Counted from the stretch's first letter, positions 13,848 to 26,721 are shown. The stretch: DNA of 64,000 nt from Capitella teleta (GCA_000328365.1 KB310318.1:238401-302400); one strand, 5' to 3'. Numbers and translations: made by a program. The notes: generated by a model not told the origin, from the sequence alone.

Positions 13848-14000
13848 GGCGTATGATTAATTTTGGGTGAATAGCTGAGAATCATAACTCTCTTTCGCTC
13901 TTGAGTTGTAGACAGCCACTTCAAGCTCCGCCCACAGCCTACCACGTGACTCCAAGCCAGCCAATGAGCGCGCTGCTAATGACCTCATGCTTCGCTATCC
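13848..14000 (-). promoter_or_regulatory. Hox4 5' UTR and proximal promoter
   Basis: About 80-120 bp upstream of the Hox4 ATG lie a GC/KLF-like box (ccgccca, 13928-13934), an E-box CACGTG (13943-13948) and CCAAT (13961-13965), the last followed by GAGCGCGC. The E-box and CCAAT are separated by 12 bp, an arrangement nearly repeated in front of Hox5 and at 36.3 kb. No convincing TATA box was seen. The transcription start is unknown. Confidence 0.5.
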
Positions 14001-14146
14001 ATCTCTGCTCAGCGCTGCTGCTTAAAATCAACACAACTAAAACTTCGGTCGTTTACAGACTCCAACAGACCTCGGTGCGCATCCGCCATCGCTTTCTGTT
14101 CGAATTCCGCTCTTTCTGCACTGTTTCATGCTAGTTTCCAATTTGC

Positions 14147-14161
14147 TCACTAGATGGCGGC
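14147..14161 (+). promoter_or_regulatory. CTCF-like insulator motif
   Basis: TCACTAGATGGCGGC matches 14 of 15 positions of the CTCF core CCASYAGRKGGCRSY, in plus orientation. It is about 300 bp upstream of the Hox4 start codon. CTCF binding is an inference from the motif. Confidence 0.45.
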
Positions 14162-16639
14162 GCCAGCTGGTGCTCTGTTAATTCAAAACATCCTCTCCCT
14201 GGCCTTCCAGCATGCATGGTATCTATGCCTCACAGCTCCTGTTGTTTTATTAACATAAGATCAATGCCCCTTATACGTCAGTTTCCAGGAATTATAGATG
14301 ACCTGGGGGCGAACAAAATATGAAGCATGTTTGGTCAGTAATAATTGAAGAGGAAGCCGTGTCTCTCTATTCTGATTTACGGATTCCCCAGTGTCGTAAA
14401 ACATTTCGCGTAAACATAAAAACATCATTCAGGGCTCAGGTTCAGATAACGAATCGTCGTTTTAGAGTTAACCCCGTGCAAAGATCTCGCTTACTATTGC
14501 GACCTCCTGCTGCTTACGGAGTGTGTGTCGGTCTTTTATCGTTCATAGATTATGCCGCAGTAAATTGTCTTCTTTCTCTATTACGACTTGAAATCCAATT
14601 TCCTTTTTTTTTTTTTTTTCGCCTCCTCATGTTGTGTTCCCACCAACACACCTTATCTTTTGTCTCTGCTCTGTATGTGTATATTCGAACTACACAATGC
14701 ATGCATGCATTATGTCTGCACTTACAAAAATCCATTTCAGATTATCTGAGTAAATTTGCTTAGAATGCGGTTTTTGCATAAATTAAGGCAAATATCACAT
14801 TCACCGTGTGCTGTGAGAATAATTGTATGCGCTCTCAAATCCTCTCAAGGGGCAATTTAGTTATGAAAATATTCCAGACTGGCTCTCCTCACACTCGGAC
14901 AGAACAAAGTGGTCTACACCAAATCCCCTGGCCCAGTGTCCTAGTTGTGACAGAGCCATTTGGCATAATTAAGAAATCAAGAACTGGTCTCGCCTCTCAG
15001 TGGAGTCATCATTGGCCCATTGAGAGGGTAACATCAAGGACTACACGTCTTCTTAGGGATTTGCAATAGGCTGTGAATGGCCAGAGGGACACAATTGCAC
15101 CCATCGTGCTTCGTTTGCCATAATGGGTGATAATACAGAGCGCTTCTAATGGTAATGGGTCATTGGGTAGGGCTGAGGGTGTTTAGCTGGATTTGGCCTT
15201 TAATTTCATGTACATGAATTAAAGGATATGAAATGCTTGTTCGACAGATGGTAAATTTACATATGTAATAATGGCCTATACTGAACATATGATAGACTAT
15301 TTGCAGAAGTGGCAGTGCGAATTAATGTTTGACTGTCTCTCCATTGTTGCAAGCGTGTATCTATTTGTAGATGCTAATCAATTCACAGTAAATGCAACAA
15401 AACATTTTGAATTGTTAGCCTACGTTGTTTGATCTCTGACATTCAGTCAGAATGGGAATTAATAAGGGATCGATGCACAATAACATCAACAGACTAGACT
15501 TTTCTGATACACCATACATGCTGATGCAAAGTGACCCACATGCCATAGCAATAATGTAGGTCAAATAAAGTAGGTCAAAGTCATAACACTACCCGGATGC
15601 GCCTCTTAAATCAACTTCCTGTTCCGGTTTAATTGCTGCTAAAATATGCGATGATACACATGACATAAAACCTAAAACACACGCCTCTCTGCATGCATGT
15701 GCATTCTACGTACACCTTGATAGAGAATTTCAGTCACTCCTGTTGAGTCACATTTCAGCGTTCTTCTGCATTGCATTGGTTCCCCTCCCAATTCACCCCC
15801 TCTTCTATCCTCCCAATGTTTCATTTCACAAAGACATACCAGTATATAGCAAGGTCGGTTGATGTGAGCCAGTTCTCATAGTACTTGTACACATATTAAA
15901 ATCCTTCACATTGCTTAATAATTGATGCATGAAATTCATGAGTGCAAGGGTGGGGCCGTAATTGTCCACGATCACTACCGCCCTACCCCAATTCATGAGC
16001 CCAACACAACATAGCAACCCTGGATTCAGAATGTATACACGCCCATTGTTGTTGTACATCAGTGGTACTATTTATCCCAAAGCACAGAGAATAATTTGTC
16101 GGTACCACATCACTTCTAAAAACTGATATCATAAAATATGCATGGCCCACAAATACAGCATAGTGCTGGTACATGCTTTGACGCTGTAGTACAGTCGACT
16201 ACCCAGCCAGTAATCCGAAGTTTGCAAACCTCACAAAACCACACCCCTCTTAGGTAACAATCACCCCTTGTTCAAGGTTGATGGTTTTCTGATAATGGAT
16301 CATCGAAGAAGCCTGAATGGTACTCTGGTGTTCAAATGAGGAAGACTGACTGTAGCAGTGGGGCTAGAAAGAGATAGGGGCAAGTTCATTTGCTGAGCAA
16401 ATTACGTTGTCACTCAACCTCGGTTGGATTCCTGAACCCTCCGAAGAAGGTCCCCGTCTCCCTCTTAAGCCCCGCCCCCTTTTCTTTGCCAATTTCACTG
16501 AAATTGATAGGCAATGTCAAAAACCCGATCGGATTTGCCTTAGATTGCAAATTGCAACAAGATCCAATTAATCGACAATTCGCCATTGTTTTTGCCCTCT
16601 CAAAAGATGATATATTTGGTGTTGCTTTGACTTCATCTC
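14162..16639. other. Intergenic DNA upstream of Hox4, no gene seen
   Basis: Non-coding. A poly(T) run near 14605-14620 and a short TGCATGCATGCAT at about 14697-14709 are the only simple features. The many ATTA/TAAT-type words could be homeodomain sites but carry no specificity by themselves. This is likely part of the Hox4 regulatory region. Confidence 0.5.
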
Positions 16640-16735
16640 TTTGACTTCTTCCCTCTTTCTTATCACCCTTTTCCTCCTCTTCCTCTTCTTCTTCCTTTTC
16701 ATTTCTTCTTATCGCATACTTCTCTTGTTTCTAGG
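16640..16735 (+). other. Polypyrimidine tract ending in an acceptor-like CAG/TAG site
   Basis: About 75 bp of nearly pure CT, then cttctcttgtttctag at 16720-16735, an excellent match to a plus-strand 3' splice acceptor. It ends eight bases before the mir-10-like hairpin on the same strand. This may mark a spliced primary transcript, or be chance in a pyrimidine-rich repeat. Confidence 0.35.
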
Positions 16736-16742
16736 GTGACCT

Positions 16743-16831
16743 ATTTGCCTGCGTCTAAACCCTGTGGATCCGGGTTTGATTTCAATCTTTGTAAACAAAC
16801 TCGATTTCACGGGGAGTGGGGTCAGGTGAAT
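16743..16831 (+). ncRNA. Candidate miR-10-family microRNA, opposite strand to the Hox genes
   Basis: The plus strand folds into a hairpin of about 89 nt. The 5' arm at 16758-16779 begins AACCCTGTGGATCCGG and matches miR-10 at about 17 of 22 positions, including the whole seed ACCCTGT. The 3' arm at 16795-16816 (ACAAACTCGATTTCACGGGG) resembles known miR-10 star strands, which fixes the plus orientation. Stem pairs include GTTTG/CAAAC, GGTG/CACT-like and ACCC/GGGG blocks with G-U wobbles and small internal loops. Pairing continues in the flanks (TTTGCCTG region with CAGGTGAA), as expected of a Drosha substrate. It lies 2.9 kb upstream of Hox4 and is transcribed away from it. Divergence at mature bases 9 and 16-17 marks it as a paralogue rather than the conserved mir-10. 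Expression is unproven. Confidence 0.72.
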
Positions 16832-18192
16832 CACAGCAACTTTTTATTTACTACATTATATTTATAAATTATTATAATTAAGTACAATGTTTAAGTACCG
16901 GAATATACCGTGAATACTGTTCTGTTATTTTGGAGCCTCTAATATTAAAATATGCAGGTTAAAAAAATTGAATGTGGTATATCCAGTGTGAGCCTTTCTT
17001 TTGCAGTTGAATAGTTGACCGCTAGAGTGCGACACTGGGCACAAAAGGTCACACAACATTTGACCTTTCAAGATGACAAAACTTGTGAAATTTTCTACGG
17101 TTCTTAAGCGTTGTTTGTGCCATCGAAGAGTTGAGAACTGCGATAAACCAGAATTGTTTTGTAAACATACCATAAACAGTGAAAAACTGTCACATAAATA
17201 AGCGCATTCTTCACATAAACTCTCCTCTCCACTATACTCCTGCTTCCCCTTTTCCCCATTCACACCTTCTCCTTCGTCTTCCATCGATTTCTGAATACAA
17301 TTCTATCTCTGCTCGCTCCATTGCTCCCCCGTGACCTTGATCTTCGCCTAATGAACTACAGCCGTTGAGATAGGATTCTCCCTCGTAGCTATTTGTTAAC
17401 ATCGCCACACAGTTCCAAAACAATACTAAAACCGATCCAGCAGAATATCGAACTGTTTCTATGGTTACTATCATCATGAATTGGGCCAATAACAGTGCAT
17501 TTGTAGGGTTTATTGCATGAATTAGTAAGCAGTAACCATGGAAACTGATAACTATAATGAACAAAATGTACTAATTATCACATTTAATTATTTTTGAACG
17601 AGTTACCTACCGAGTCCTACCCGTAATGTCTTCTGAGACGGCTGCTGTGACAGTCATTTGTAAGATAATCAGATTCTCATGAGCGATAAATGAAAGTGTT
17701 GACATGTAATCGCAGTGAGTCTGGAAACAACAAACAATCGATAATTTAAAGGAATAAATAAGGATTTATATTTGTTCATTCGCAAAACAGAAAACGGAGA
17801 TATATTAATCAACTAATTGTGGCTGCTTAGAAAATGGTCATAAAACCGATAACGACAACAAAACATCGAATATATTGATTGTTCGAGTTGAAAATGTAAT
17901 TAACTTTGAGAATTCCCTGGGTCTGCATCCATTACTTACACTTATGCAGAGGTAAAGCGGAAATTAATTTAGAATTATCAATATCAACGATCACTAATAA
18001 CGAAATAATTAGAATTGAAATAAATAATAACTCAATTTCAAATAACAGAAATTGTGATGTTTTAGTTTTTATATGAAAGATATACGCATGATATGAGAAA
18101 CGATAAAATCAGAGCCTATTGCATGTAATACTTACTTTTCTTGTATCACAGCTGGCTTTTATATCTCTTAGTTACGCAAGAAACGCCAGCTG
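16832..18192. other. Intergenic DNA with two X-box-like sites
   Basis: No gene is seen; a 119-codon and a 110-codon minus-strand frame have no domain or composition bias. X-box variants are at 17455-17468 (minus strand GTAACCATAGAAAC) and 17532-17545 (GTAACCATGGAAAC), 63 bp apart. Confidence 0.5.
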
Positions 18193-18249
18193 GTTACCAT
18201 GGTAATCAACGCGCGCGACATCTGGTGGTTGCTAAGGCCATTGACCAAT
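18193..18249. promoter_or_regulatory. Compact X-box, CTCF-like and CCAAT module
   Basis: Within 57 bp there are an X-box palindrome GTTACCATGGTAAT (18193-18206), a GC-rich cgcgcg run, a minus-strand CTCF-like CCACCAGATGTCGCG (18214-18228, 14 of 15 core positions) and CCAAT (18245-18249). X-box next to CCAAT (NF-Y) is a known promoter and enhancer pairing. The CpG-rich patch stands out in AT-rich surroundings. Could be an enhancer or a non-coding promoter. Confidence 0.45.
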
Positions 18250-21200
18250 CAAAATAAACACATTGTTGTTGATTGCTTTTAACGAAATATCGCATGTGAG
18301 TCGATTGAAGTCGGTGTTATTGTTTTGGGTTGGCTTGTAGTTGTGTATATTTGACGTTGATGTTTGTGTAATGTGTGTGTTGATGGAGGAAGTTGTGGTG
18401 TTAAATGCATTCTGGGATAGGCCTAAAAGTCAGTGATTTCTGAGAATTCGTTTGCGGTTTTCGGGAGCCGGAAGCGTGATGCTGAATGTATCCATCCCAG
18501 TATTATTATAGACATAACATGTGCGAGAGATTCAAGCTAAATTATAATACTTTTTAATTACAAAAAAAAAAAAATATATTTATTAAATAAATATAATTAT
18601 TTATTTCGATCAGAATTTGCAAAGCAACTAGCTTAGATGAGACTGAAGGGTAGACATGCAAGAAGGGGCCGTGAAATAATAAATAATGTAGTAATATAAC
18701 TAAGGCAATTTTATTTTTGTAGTCAAAAGACCCACTATTAAAAGGTATTTATCTATCAATATATCAAATCAAAACTCGACAATGGTCATTTCGTAACATG
18801 TGTATCAATTGTGTAAGAAAAATTGCCTGGTCAAGGTCTATCCATCATCGAATATAACTACATTGATATAATTTATTCAAATGATATGCAAGGAAATAGA
18901 TTAATGAGATTATAATGATGCCCCTGGAGATGATTCCTGAATTGATCCCAACCACAAGCTCCTCCTGAGACGTCCGCATGTCACGTGTTGCGTAATCATT
19001 TGATTTACGACGTTTCCGAAGTAATTAAACACGAACCTGGGAGGCTGATAAGGAGTTGCGTAACAAGTGGGGGAGAGGGGAGAGAGTGGGGAGTCTGACT
19101 GACTTCATGACTGAATAACTGACTTACTGGCTGAGTAATTTTAGGGGCCATTGTGAGCTGTAATAGTTTTCACAACTCCTTTAATTCGACTCTTTTGTGA
19201 GTGGTGTTAAATAACTCTGAGCTTTTCATTCCTCTCGACAGCCTGGAATCCCATAAAATGCGATTTATCATTTTCAGAAAAGCGAAAATTCTGACACTGA
19301 GGCGAAATCGAATATGTTTGGATGTGGATCGGTTGAAGGGAAGGCGATATTCTCTGTGGATATGATGCAAAAGCCATTCACTTTCAATCGTTGACAGACA
19401 GACGCACGGATTATATAGAACAGCGTATCACTATAGCAACGGCTGTTGAGTGATGCGGGGGCACCCTTTGCGTTGAAAATTCGATATTCTGTCAAGGAAT
19501 CTACTTGCCGAGTGATTCATCCATCGTCATCATATCTTAGCATCGCGTTCTTAATAGCATACATATATTGAAATGTGATCCCTATGGCGGGTGTTATCGA
19601 ACTAAATGATCTAATAAAAATAAACTCATAACGCCCATCCTATAAGCTGAACCAACCATGCAGATAATTCCAAATTTATTTATACTATTAACACTGTTTG
19701 ATACCAAACCAATATTATTCCTTGATCTCCAAAGACAGTTATAGCTGAAATATTGTCTTGTATCGAAATATTGAGTTGCATCGAGTGTAACTAATGGACC
19801 TTCTTGTACACGCTGATCAATACAAGCACTTTGAGGAGATTGGTTTTGTTCTCACTTCATTTGATATTCGAGTGTGTCAGAGTTAGCTGTCACAACGAAA
19901 ATGAAGAATCGGCCTCGCATTTAAAGAGAGAAAGCGTCCGAACGTCAAACTGGTTCACGTCATCCTGACTGCGATTTCATTCATCGTTGCTCATGGAAAA
20001 GTATTTATAATTGAGCTGTGCAGATCTGGGAATTTGAGATTAGTGTGCGCTTCTTAAGTCTTGCATCGAGTGGAATTATGAACACACCGAGCCATGAACA
20101 CGAATGAAAACAAGTGCACCATGATTGGCTGGAGAATTAATTTAGTTTTTATACATTGAATCAAATATTTGTTCAATGATATCGCAGCACACGTATAGCA
20201 TTTAATTTATCTGCTCGTACTAAATGATATTTGTGAGAAGTCAAAGGCATTTAATAATCATACTTTCAAGATCCAATTAATTTGGTGCAAGCAATGAAGG
20301 TTGCTATTTAGCTGTAAGTAAGCTGTCTGTAAAGACATTAAAGTGGTTAGAAATTGAGAAAAAAAAAATTAAAAAAATCTGAAACAATTAAAATGACACA
20401 AATGACATTTTCAGCGGGCAATTCAAGACATTTGATTGCAAAATCAAATAAGCAAAATCATTGTGTGCTGTACCTAAATTGGATATAAACCGTATAATGT
20501 CATCATGGTATTACGTTGTATGTGATCCAAATCTAAATATTACATAACAGCGGGGGATGGTATCACCAAGGAAAGTTTCACAATAGAGGGTGGTGATAAA
20601 ATAGCTGACACCCCAAGACAAAGAACATCTGGTGTGCGGGGACATTTTTATGCAAGAGCATGCGCACTAAACAAGTTACCAGAAAAAGGGCTGGATTAGA
20701 GACGGACAAAGCTCTCCCCGAGGGGTGAACGAAGGAAGAGGCGGAGAGGGAAGATCTTCGGATATTTCGGGGATGGGAGCAATTTGAGGACATCAATCAA
20801 TTTTTCCCTTCTTATCTGTCGCCGCTTCCTAATTAAAGCGGAATTACGATCAGATTTGCACAAAAGCTGCCCCCCCCCTCCTCCCTCGAAAAAAGAGCGC
20901 TTTTCCCAGGGCTGTCTAAAGGACACACCCTGCTTAATTATGCACATGTGTAATTATCGCACTGTTCCTTGCACTTAGCTTGATTATTTCTTTGTCTTTA
21001 AGAAAGCAAGACGTTAGATTGACATTCCGTCCGCAGCCAATGGTTTTCTTGTATACCCTAGTACCTAATATTAGTGTTATAAAGACCAAGCCGTTCTTAT
21101 CTTTTCCAATTCTCTGATGAACTATACTCTTTATATTGTTTTGCCTGTGGCTGAAAAGGCAGAATTGCCAGAGATCAATAATACATGGCCGGGAAGATCA

Positions 21201-21777
21201 AAGGGGTTTTAAGCCGGGATTGACAAACAATCAATCATTTTCCCTAATGGGTTGGAGGAATAGGAATTCATGGCTCGGGAGTATAGATGACTTTCTTATG
21301 GATTTAGATTGGCCAAAATCAGTGCATGTATTTTCAATTCAGAAGAAATTGCCAGAATCTTTGGACTCAGTTAAGCCATTAAGATTTATCGCGGGATTTA
21401 CAATTGATAATGCATCGTTATAAATTCGATATACGAGATATCAAATCTCTCGATTTATCACTTTCAGTCATCTATATTTCGACAAAATAACAGTTCGATG
21501 GATTTCACTGCTGTCAAATTGACACCCAATGCATCTGTATTGTTGTCACAGCAACGGCGATTGCATAGCGACCGCCTTGACAACTCAATCTTTCTTCGAA
21601 TCTGATCGATTTTCATTGAAAGAGTCGTGATAATTTATAGGATTATGAGACGAATGTATGTGATTTTGAAAGGTGTGTTATTCACCCAAACACCTGGGCT
21701 TGCGTTCTGTTATTATCCTGTCTCTATGCCCTTTTATCAGTGGGAAAGTGTCACTTCGAGGAAAAGTGAAAAAAACG
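18250..21777. other. Intergenic DNA, no gene seen
   Basis: AT-rich, non-coding. X-box-like ATCACTATAGCAAC at 19427-19440 and GTTGTCACAGCAAC at 21542-21555, and a CACGTG at 18982-18987. The frame at 21136-21423 (95 codons) is open but has no recognisable motif. Confidence 0.5.
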
Positions 21778-21883
21778 AAAAAAAAAAAAAAAAAAAAAAA
21801 AAAAGAGAGGCAATTTGGATTTTAGTTTATTCANNNNNNNNNNNNNNNNNNNNNNNNNNNNNNNNNNNNNNNNNNNNNNNNNN
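21778..21883. other. Poly(A) run followed by a 50-base assembly gap
   Basis: 27 consecutive A (21778-21804), about 29 bp of unique sequence, then exactly 50 N (21834-21883). The gap size is probably a placeholder, so the true distance and content here are unknown. Any frame running through it is meaningless. Confidence 0.95.
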
Positions 21884-24800
21884 TAAGGACGTTATTGTTA
21901 GGCGCTACTCACGATAATGGAGGAAGTCTTTTGTTTGGGTCAAGATTTAAGGGTCAAAAGTGGACGGACCCCTGCTATTAGATTCGCATTTAGATGTCCA
22001 GTTAAATGACGAGGAGTCAAGTGTCCAGGACGGTGGTCAAGCTGGAGATTTATGGTATTTTGGGAGGAATTCTTTACAATCGAATTCGCACTTGAGAAAT
22101 CGAAAATGACGTTTCTCTCTCCGCTTCGTGTTAAGGCGAATTTTCTGGCTTTTTTTTTCTGGCTTTTTTACGAAATTAATTCGATTCTAAATCTCCGAAA
22201 AAATTACCATTATCGAATCATTTATCCTCTATAATCGAAAACATAATGCCATTACAATAATTAATAGTATACTGATGGCGACAAATCATCAATTAAATAC
22301 ATGATACTAAGTCACTGATATAAATGTGCATTTATATCAATAAATAACTCCGGTGGCTTATTATCTACCGTTATTTGTGTAAATAATATCTTATCTTACA
22401 ACCACCAACGAAGTTACTGCTAATAGAGCAATAAATATGTCAAAACAAGAAAAAAGGACAAAATCATCACCGATCAACGAAAACACTCAATAAATCTCCA
22501 TGCAGCAACACCTCATAAATCGCCATAGCAACGGTTATATCTGCATGTTGTCACGAGCGTGTAAACCAATTGAAAGCTGCATTATTGTTATGTTTTATTT
22601 ATAGCCAATTGACAAGCCGTTACCAACGGTTACCGTTGCCTTAACGACCATTTAGGGATGGTGCGAGCAAATACGCGGCTATTACGAAGACATTGAGCCA
22701 ATTAGACGCAAATCGAAGGGTCATCTCTGAGAATGAGGGTGCTACGTGGGGGGTCCTCCCATTGACCCGTGTCCGAGGGATCAAAGGTCAAGCTGTGCTT
22801 CCTGGAGACGTGACCTGCGTATAATTAATATTCCTTAAACAGATCATGCCAAGCAATCTGTTGGTGGAATTGTTCAACCATTCACTCTCTCTCTTGCAAT
22901 CTGCTCTGCTATTTCGTCGCACTCCCCTTCCCCTCTCGCTTTACCCCCTCCGCTCGCTTGCATGCAACTTGCTTTTTGTATTATTTTATATAATACTTTG
23001 GAAAAATTATTCCAAAAATCATTTCCGCTCACACCAAGGCAGTTAAAACCAAGTTTGATTCATGTAAATTTCACATTTTTCGGACCATCCCTTCATCGAA
23101 TTTAATTCAAATTCAATGATGAAAGGCACCTTGAAATTCTGTTTAGATTCGTACATTATTGTGCAGAATTTACCACCGAAGGAGATTCGACAGATCAATA
23201 TATAGCGCCAGTTGCAATCGTGTGAAGTATGGCTAAGATACGATACATGCAGCCATTATCGGGAACAAAAGACTAATTACAAAGAGAGAGGCTAGTGCGA
23301 CTAATCTGGCAATGACCACAATACTCTCGGACAATAGCAAATGACCAGAGGGGTCAGTTAACAGATCATTGTGTGGGGAATTAATAGGAAGAAAATGATG
23401 GATGGCCCAGGAAGAGAATGGCTGTAAATTGCTTTAAAACAACTTTTCTACAGTTGAACTTCCTTGCGTAGAAACCTCATGCTTGGACACCTTTGTGCTT
23501 CTCCGTGTATGGCTGCTGATTCGTAATATTTATTAATGCGAAGATGAATTTTCATTACATTTCAGTCCTGGTTGTGTTGTTGATTCAAGTAGGGAATTTC
23601 GACTGTACATGCTTTTTTTCTGTGTTGTAAGAATTCGGAGCAGAAATCAGAGTTTGTAGCGCTATCGGTCTGAACCACGTTTCAGTGCACCCTGGGATCT
23701 CACGAGAGTTAAAGAAAAGGCGTGCATACACTCAGGGAAGGAGTCAGTTCTACAGATTGGGATCAGGGAAGGGGGATGGAGAGAGGGGGAGTGGGTGTCC
23801 ATCTGCAGGACTGACCAGCCGCTAGTGGGAGTGTCTGCCACAGAACTGTTTGACCAGAAAATGAGAAAAGTGACCAATGGATTCAGAAGAAGCAGTCACG
23901 TGAGAAATAAGAGTAATTTGCTCATAACACTTCAGCGACCTTCTACTTAACACGCTTCTTTGTCATCTGTTCGTTCTCCTGCTTTTATATTTAATTCCTT
24001 CTCAAACTCCTGGTTTTGTTCCTACTCCTGTTCCTACTCCTGCTCATGCCTATTACATATACCCTCACCGGGTTTCTAACAAGGTTTTCTTCCCATTCTG
24101 AAAGTAACCTCTAACCCGCTCCCCAGGTATAAAAGATGTATCGCCCACACATACTTTGCTTAGCACTTACCTTCAGTTTGCAAGTGTCACAGAATCACAA
24201 AGGTTTTTTTTATGCATGCTTAAAATTATCCCTGGAGAGCTGAGAGGCAGTTTTTTTCTTCTTCTCTAGCTTTCATTTTAAATTCAAAGGCCTTGATTTT
24301 ACATTTTCAGTAGTTGACAGAACCCCAAATTTTTAGGGAGTATACAAGCTGTCAGAATGTGTCAGATAGAATGATTGATTACCAGAAATAACCCATTAAT
24401 TAACCGATGAAAGGCTGTGTTTGTATTTTCTGCAAAAGGTTTTTCGTGTCTTCAAAATAATACTAAATCAGATAGCTATGATTTCACATAAATATCATAT
24501 TAAACCATTCTTAAATTTCTTGGAATCGTGTGGATATCATTGTTTGGCTTTTCATTTGTTGTATGATGATAAATTAATGTAGTTTCTATTGCATTATTAT
24601 TGCGTTCAAATTAACATACTACCATTTATAACACCGACCCCACACCATTATATAGCATGATGATGAATTTATTCACCGTTACACCTGTTCTCGCTATCAT
24701 TACCTTCATAGCACCTTCACACCACACACACAACACACCAACACCATCATAACAGACGCCATCAAATCCCATAATTCAACCTAAAAACCACAAATCGTTG

Positions 24801-24904
24801 AGAAACACATGCAAACTATGTCTGGCCTATAAAACCCCCCACCATACCAGCTAGATGCAGTCGTGCATACAAACCACTGAAGCATGCGAAACAGAAATGC
24901 TAAT
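21884..24904. other. Intergenic DNA, no gene seen
   Basis: Non-coding. X-box-like ATCGCCATAGCAAC at 22519-22532 recurs identically at 42957-42970. GTTACC/GGTTAC half sites lie at about 22619-22640, beside a CCAAT near 22565. CACGTG is at 23897-23902. Confidence 0.5.
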
Positions 24905-24960
24905 GCGGCCGCAGTAGTGTTTCAACTGGCCACGGCGCGCCGCCACCAGCAAGCGCCTTC
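24905..24960. other. Short CpG-dense island
   Basis: A 56-bp GC-rich patch holding GCGGCCGC (24905-24912) and GGCGCGCC (24934-24941), in otherwise AT-rich DNA. No coding frame continues through it. It could be a short regulatory island. Cloning residue is unlikely because the flanks read continuously. Confidence 0.5.
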
Positions 24961-26721
24961 AACGCTACAGTGTTTATCGCAGTTTTTTTATTGTTTACAA
25001 CTAAGCCTAGCAGTGGGTGATAAGTGGCTATGGTGATTTATTGCTGGAAGGGGTTTTCCCTTTGTAATCCCGTGGATTTAACCGCGGATTAACCACGGAG
25101 ATTTAAGATACCATAGCAATGCTTAAAACATGTTCGGTTTTTTTCTTTGAGTTTACATTTTTGTCGTACACATACAACTACAATTGCATGTAATGTATGC
25201 ATGCATAATTAATGAACATAGAGTTATCTAATTTGTATTCATTGTTAGCATAAACACCTGCACACGAACGTATTTCAGCTCATTACCAAAATGAAGCATG
25301 CCTGATTAGTAATTATTTTAACATGTGGTGTGCATGGAACGTTATTTCGGGGTTCAATCTTGAAACACGATTCGGGAGTGTTGATGAATTTAGCCGAATC
25401 GCAGGTTGACTCGAATGCATTCGCACCTAAGCCTCCATTAACCATTGACCTAAATGATTTGATTGATGATTGGACTTTTTCTATTTGCAGGAATTCTTGG
25501 ATGATATCTCGATTGGATATTAATTACTTCATCGGCTTGCGATCTGCTTAATTGCCCTGGCAGACCGACCAGCTGATTGCCCCATCAACTGATGGGTGTA
25601 TGGACTTTTATTTAGAAATCACAGGATATTGAAATAAAGCAATTTTGTGAATCATACATATGTTTTTCTTTCCTTGGTATCACGATTAATAGTTTCGTCC
25701 GCTATGCAGGTTAATATACCTTAATATGCTGAGGTTTAATTGGCGTATGGTTCATTCCATCGCTAATTGATATTGTATGTATTCATGTTCATGTATATTT
25801 TGAACTTTCATTATCGTGTATGCAGCTAGTGTTCAATAATTCAATTGGTAATATCGATATGTATACATATATTTAGTGCACTGTGTAGCAGGGTCATTTC
25901 AGATAGGTACAACAAACATGCGTGAGGCATATACTTGGTTACGCATTGTTTTTGTCCATTTTTTTCATAATATTACAGTCGTACAGGTTTGAAATAATGG
26001 ATAATCATTTACCTCAAGAAACAAAGTGAAAATAGATAGAACACCAAATCAATTTAAGAGCGCCATTTAGCTGAGTAAACATAAGATTGATCATAAAGAA
26101 GCAGAAAGGTGACCGTCAACGTTATGCTAAGTGGGTTAAAGGGGGAGGAAAGAACTAAAATCAATCAGTGGAAAAAAGTAGAACGATTGAGTTAGAAAGC
26201 GGTAACCCATGACAACCGGGTAACGACTAATACATCATCACCTTTTTGACCTGCAGATCGTTGATGGGAGAGAGAAAAAAGAACTACAGATGTTGTATTC
26301 ATGACATGAACACAAAACCCATGAGATTGATGAGGACTTTTGCCATGAAATTTTGAAGAGATGAGCATTACGTAGATTGCTGGTACCTACATCCAAGTTT
26401 CATGAACTTCCAAGAGCTGAGAAAGTGTCTACTTGGTAGAACAGGTGTTGAAGGTACATTTACCAAAGGTTACACCTTGTGATTACCGGTTCAAAGACTG
26501 AAAGTTGAGCAGGTGAAGCGACACCCAACTCCTTTGTTGCACGTGTGTGAACATTGTAAGAAGGCAGCTTTAAAAAAACCATAATTGATGTTGAATCAAA
26601 GGAACACATTTTTACATGGGACAAAAAACAGCGATAGCTAACACCTGATATGCCATGTTACTCACCTGGTGTGCATGACGTCCAACCAGGCAGTCACTTG
26701 CATACCTAGAAGATAAGTCTC
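24961..26721. other. Intergenic DNA beside mir-10, no gene seen
   Basis: Non-coding, AT-rich. It lies downstream of mir-10 in the direction of transcription and may be part of a long primary transcript, which cannot be told from sequence alone. The only long frame (25330-25551) has no motif. Confidence 0.45.

Noticed and set aside
16925-17284. 119-codon minus-strand frame beginning with acidic residues
   Set aside because: No domain, overlaps non-coding AT-rich sequence, and shows no splice or promoter context.
21627-21917. 96-codon frame crossing the N gap
   Set aside because: Runs through a poly(A) tract and 50 unknown bases, so it is meaningless.
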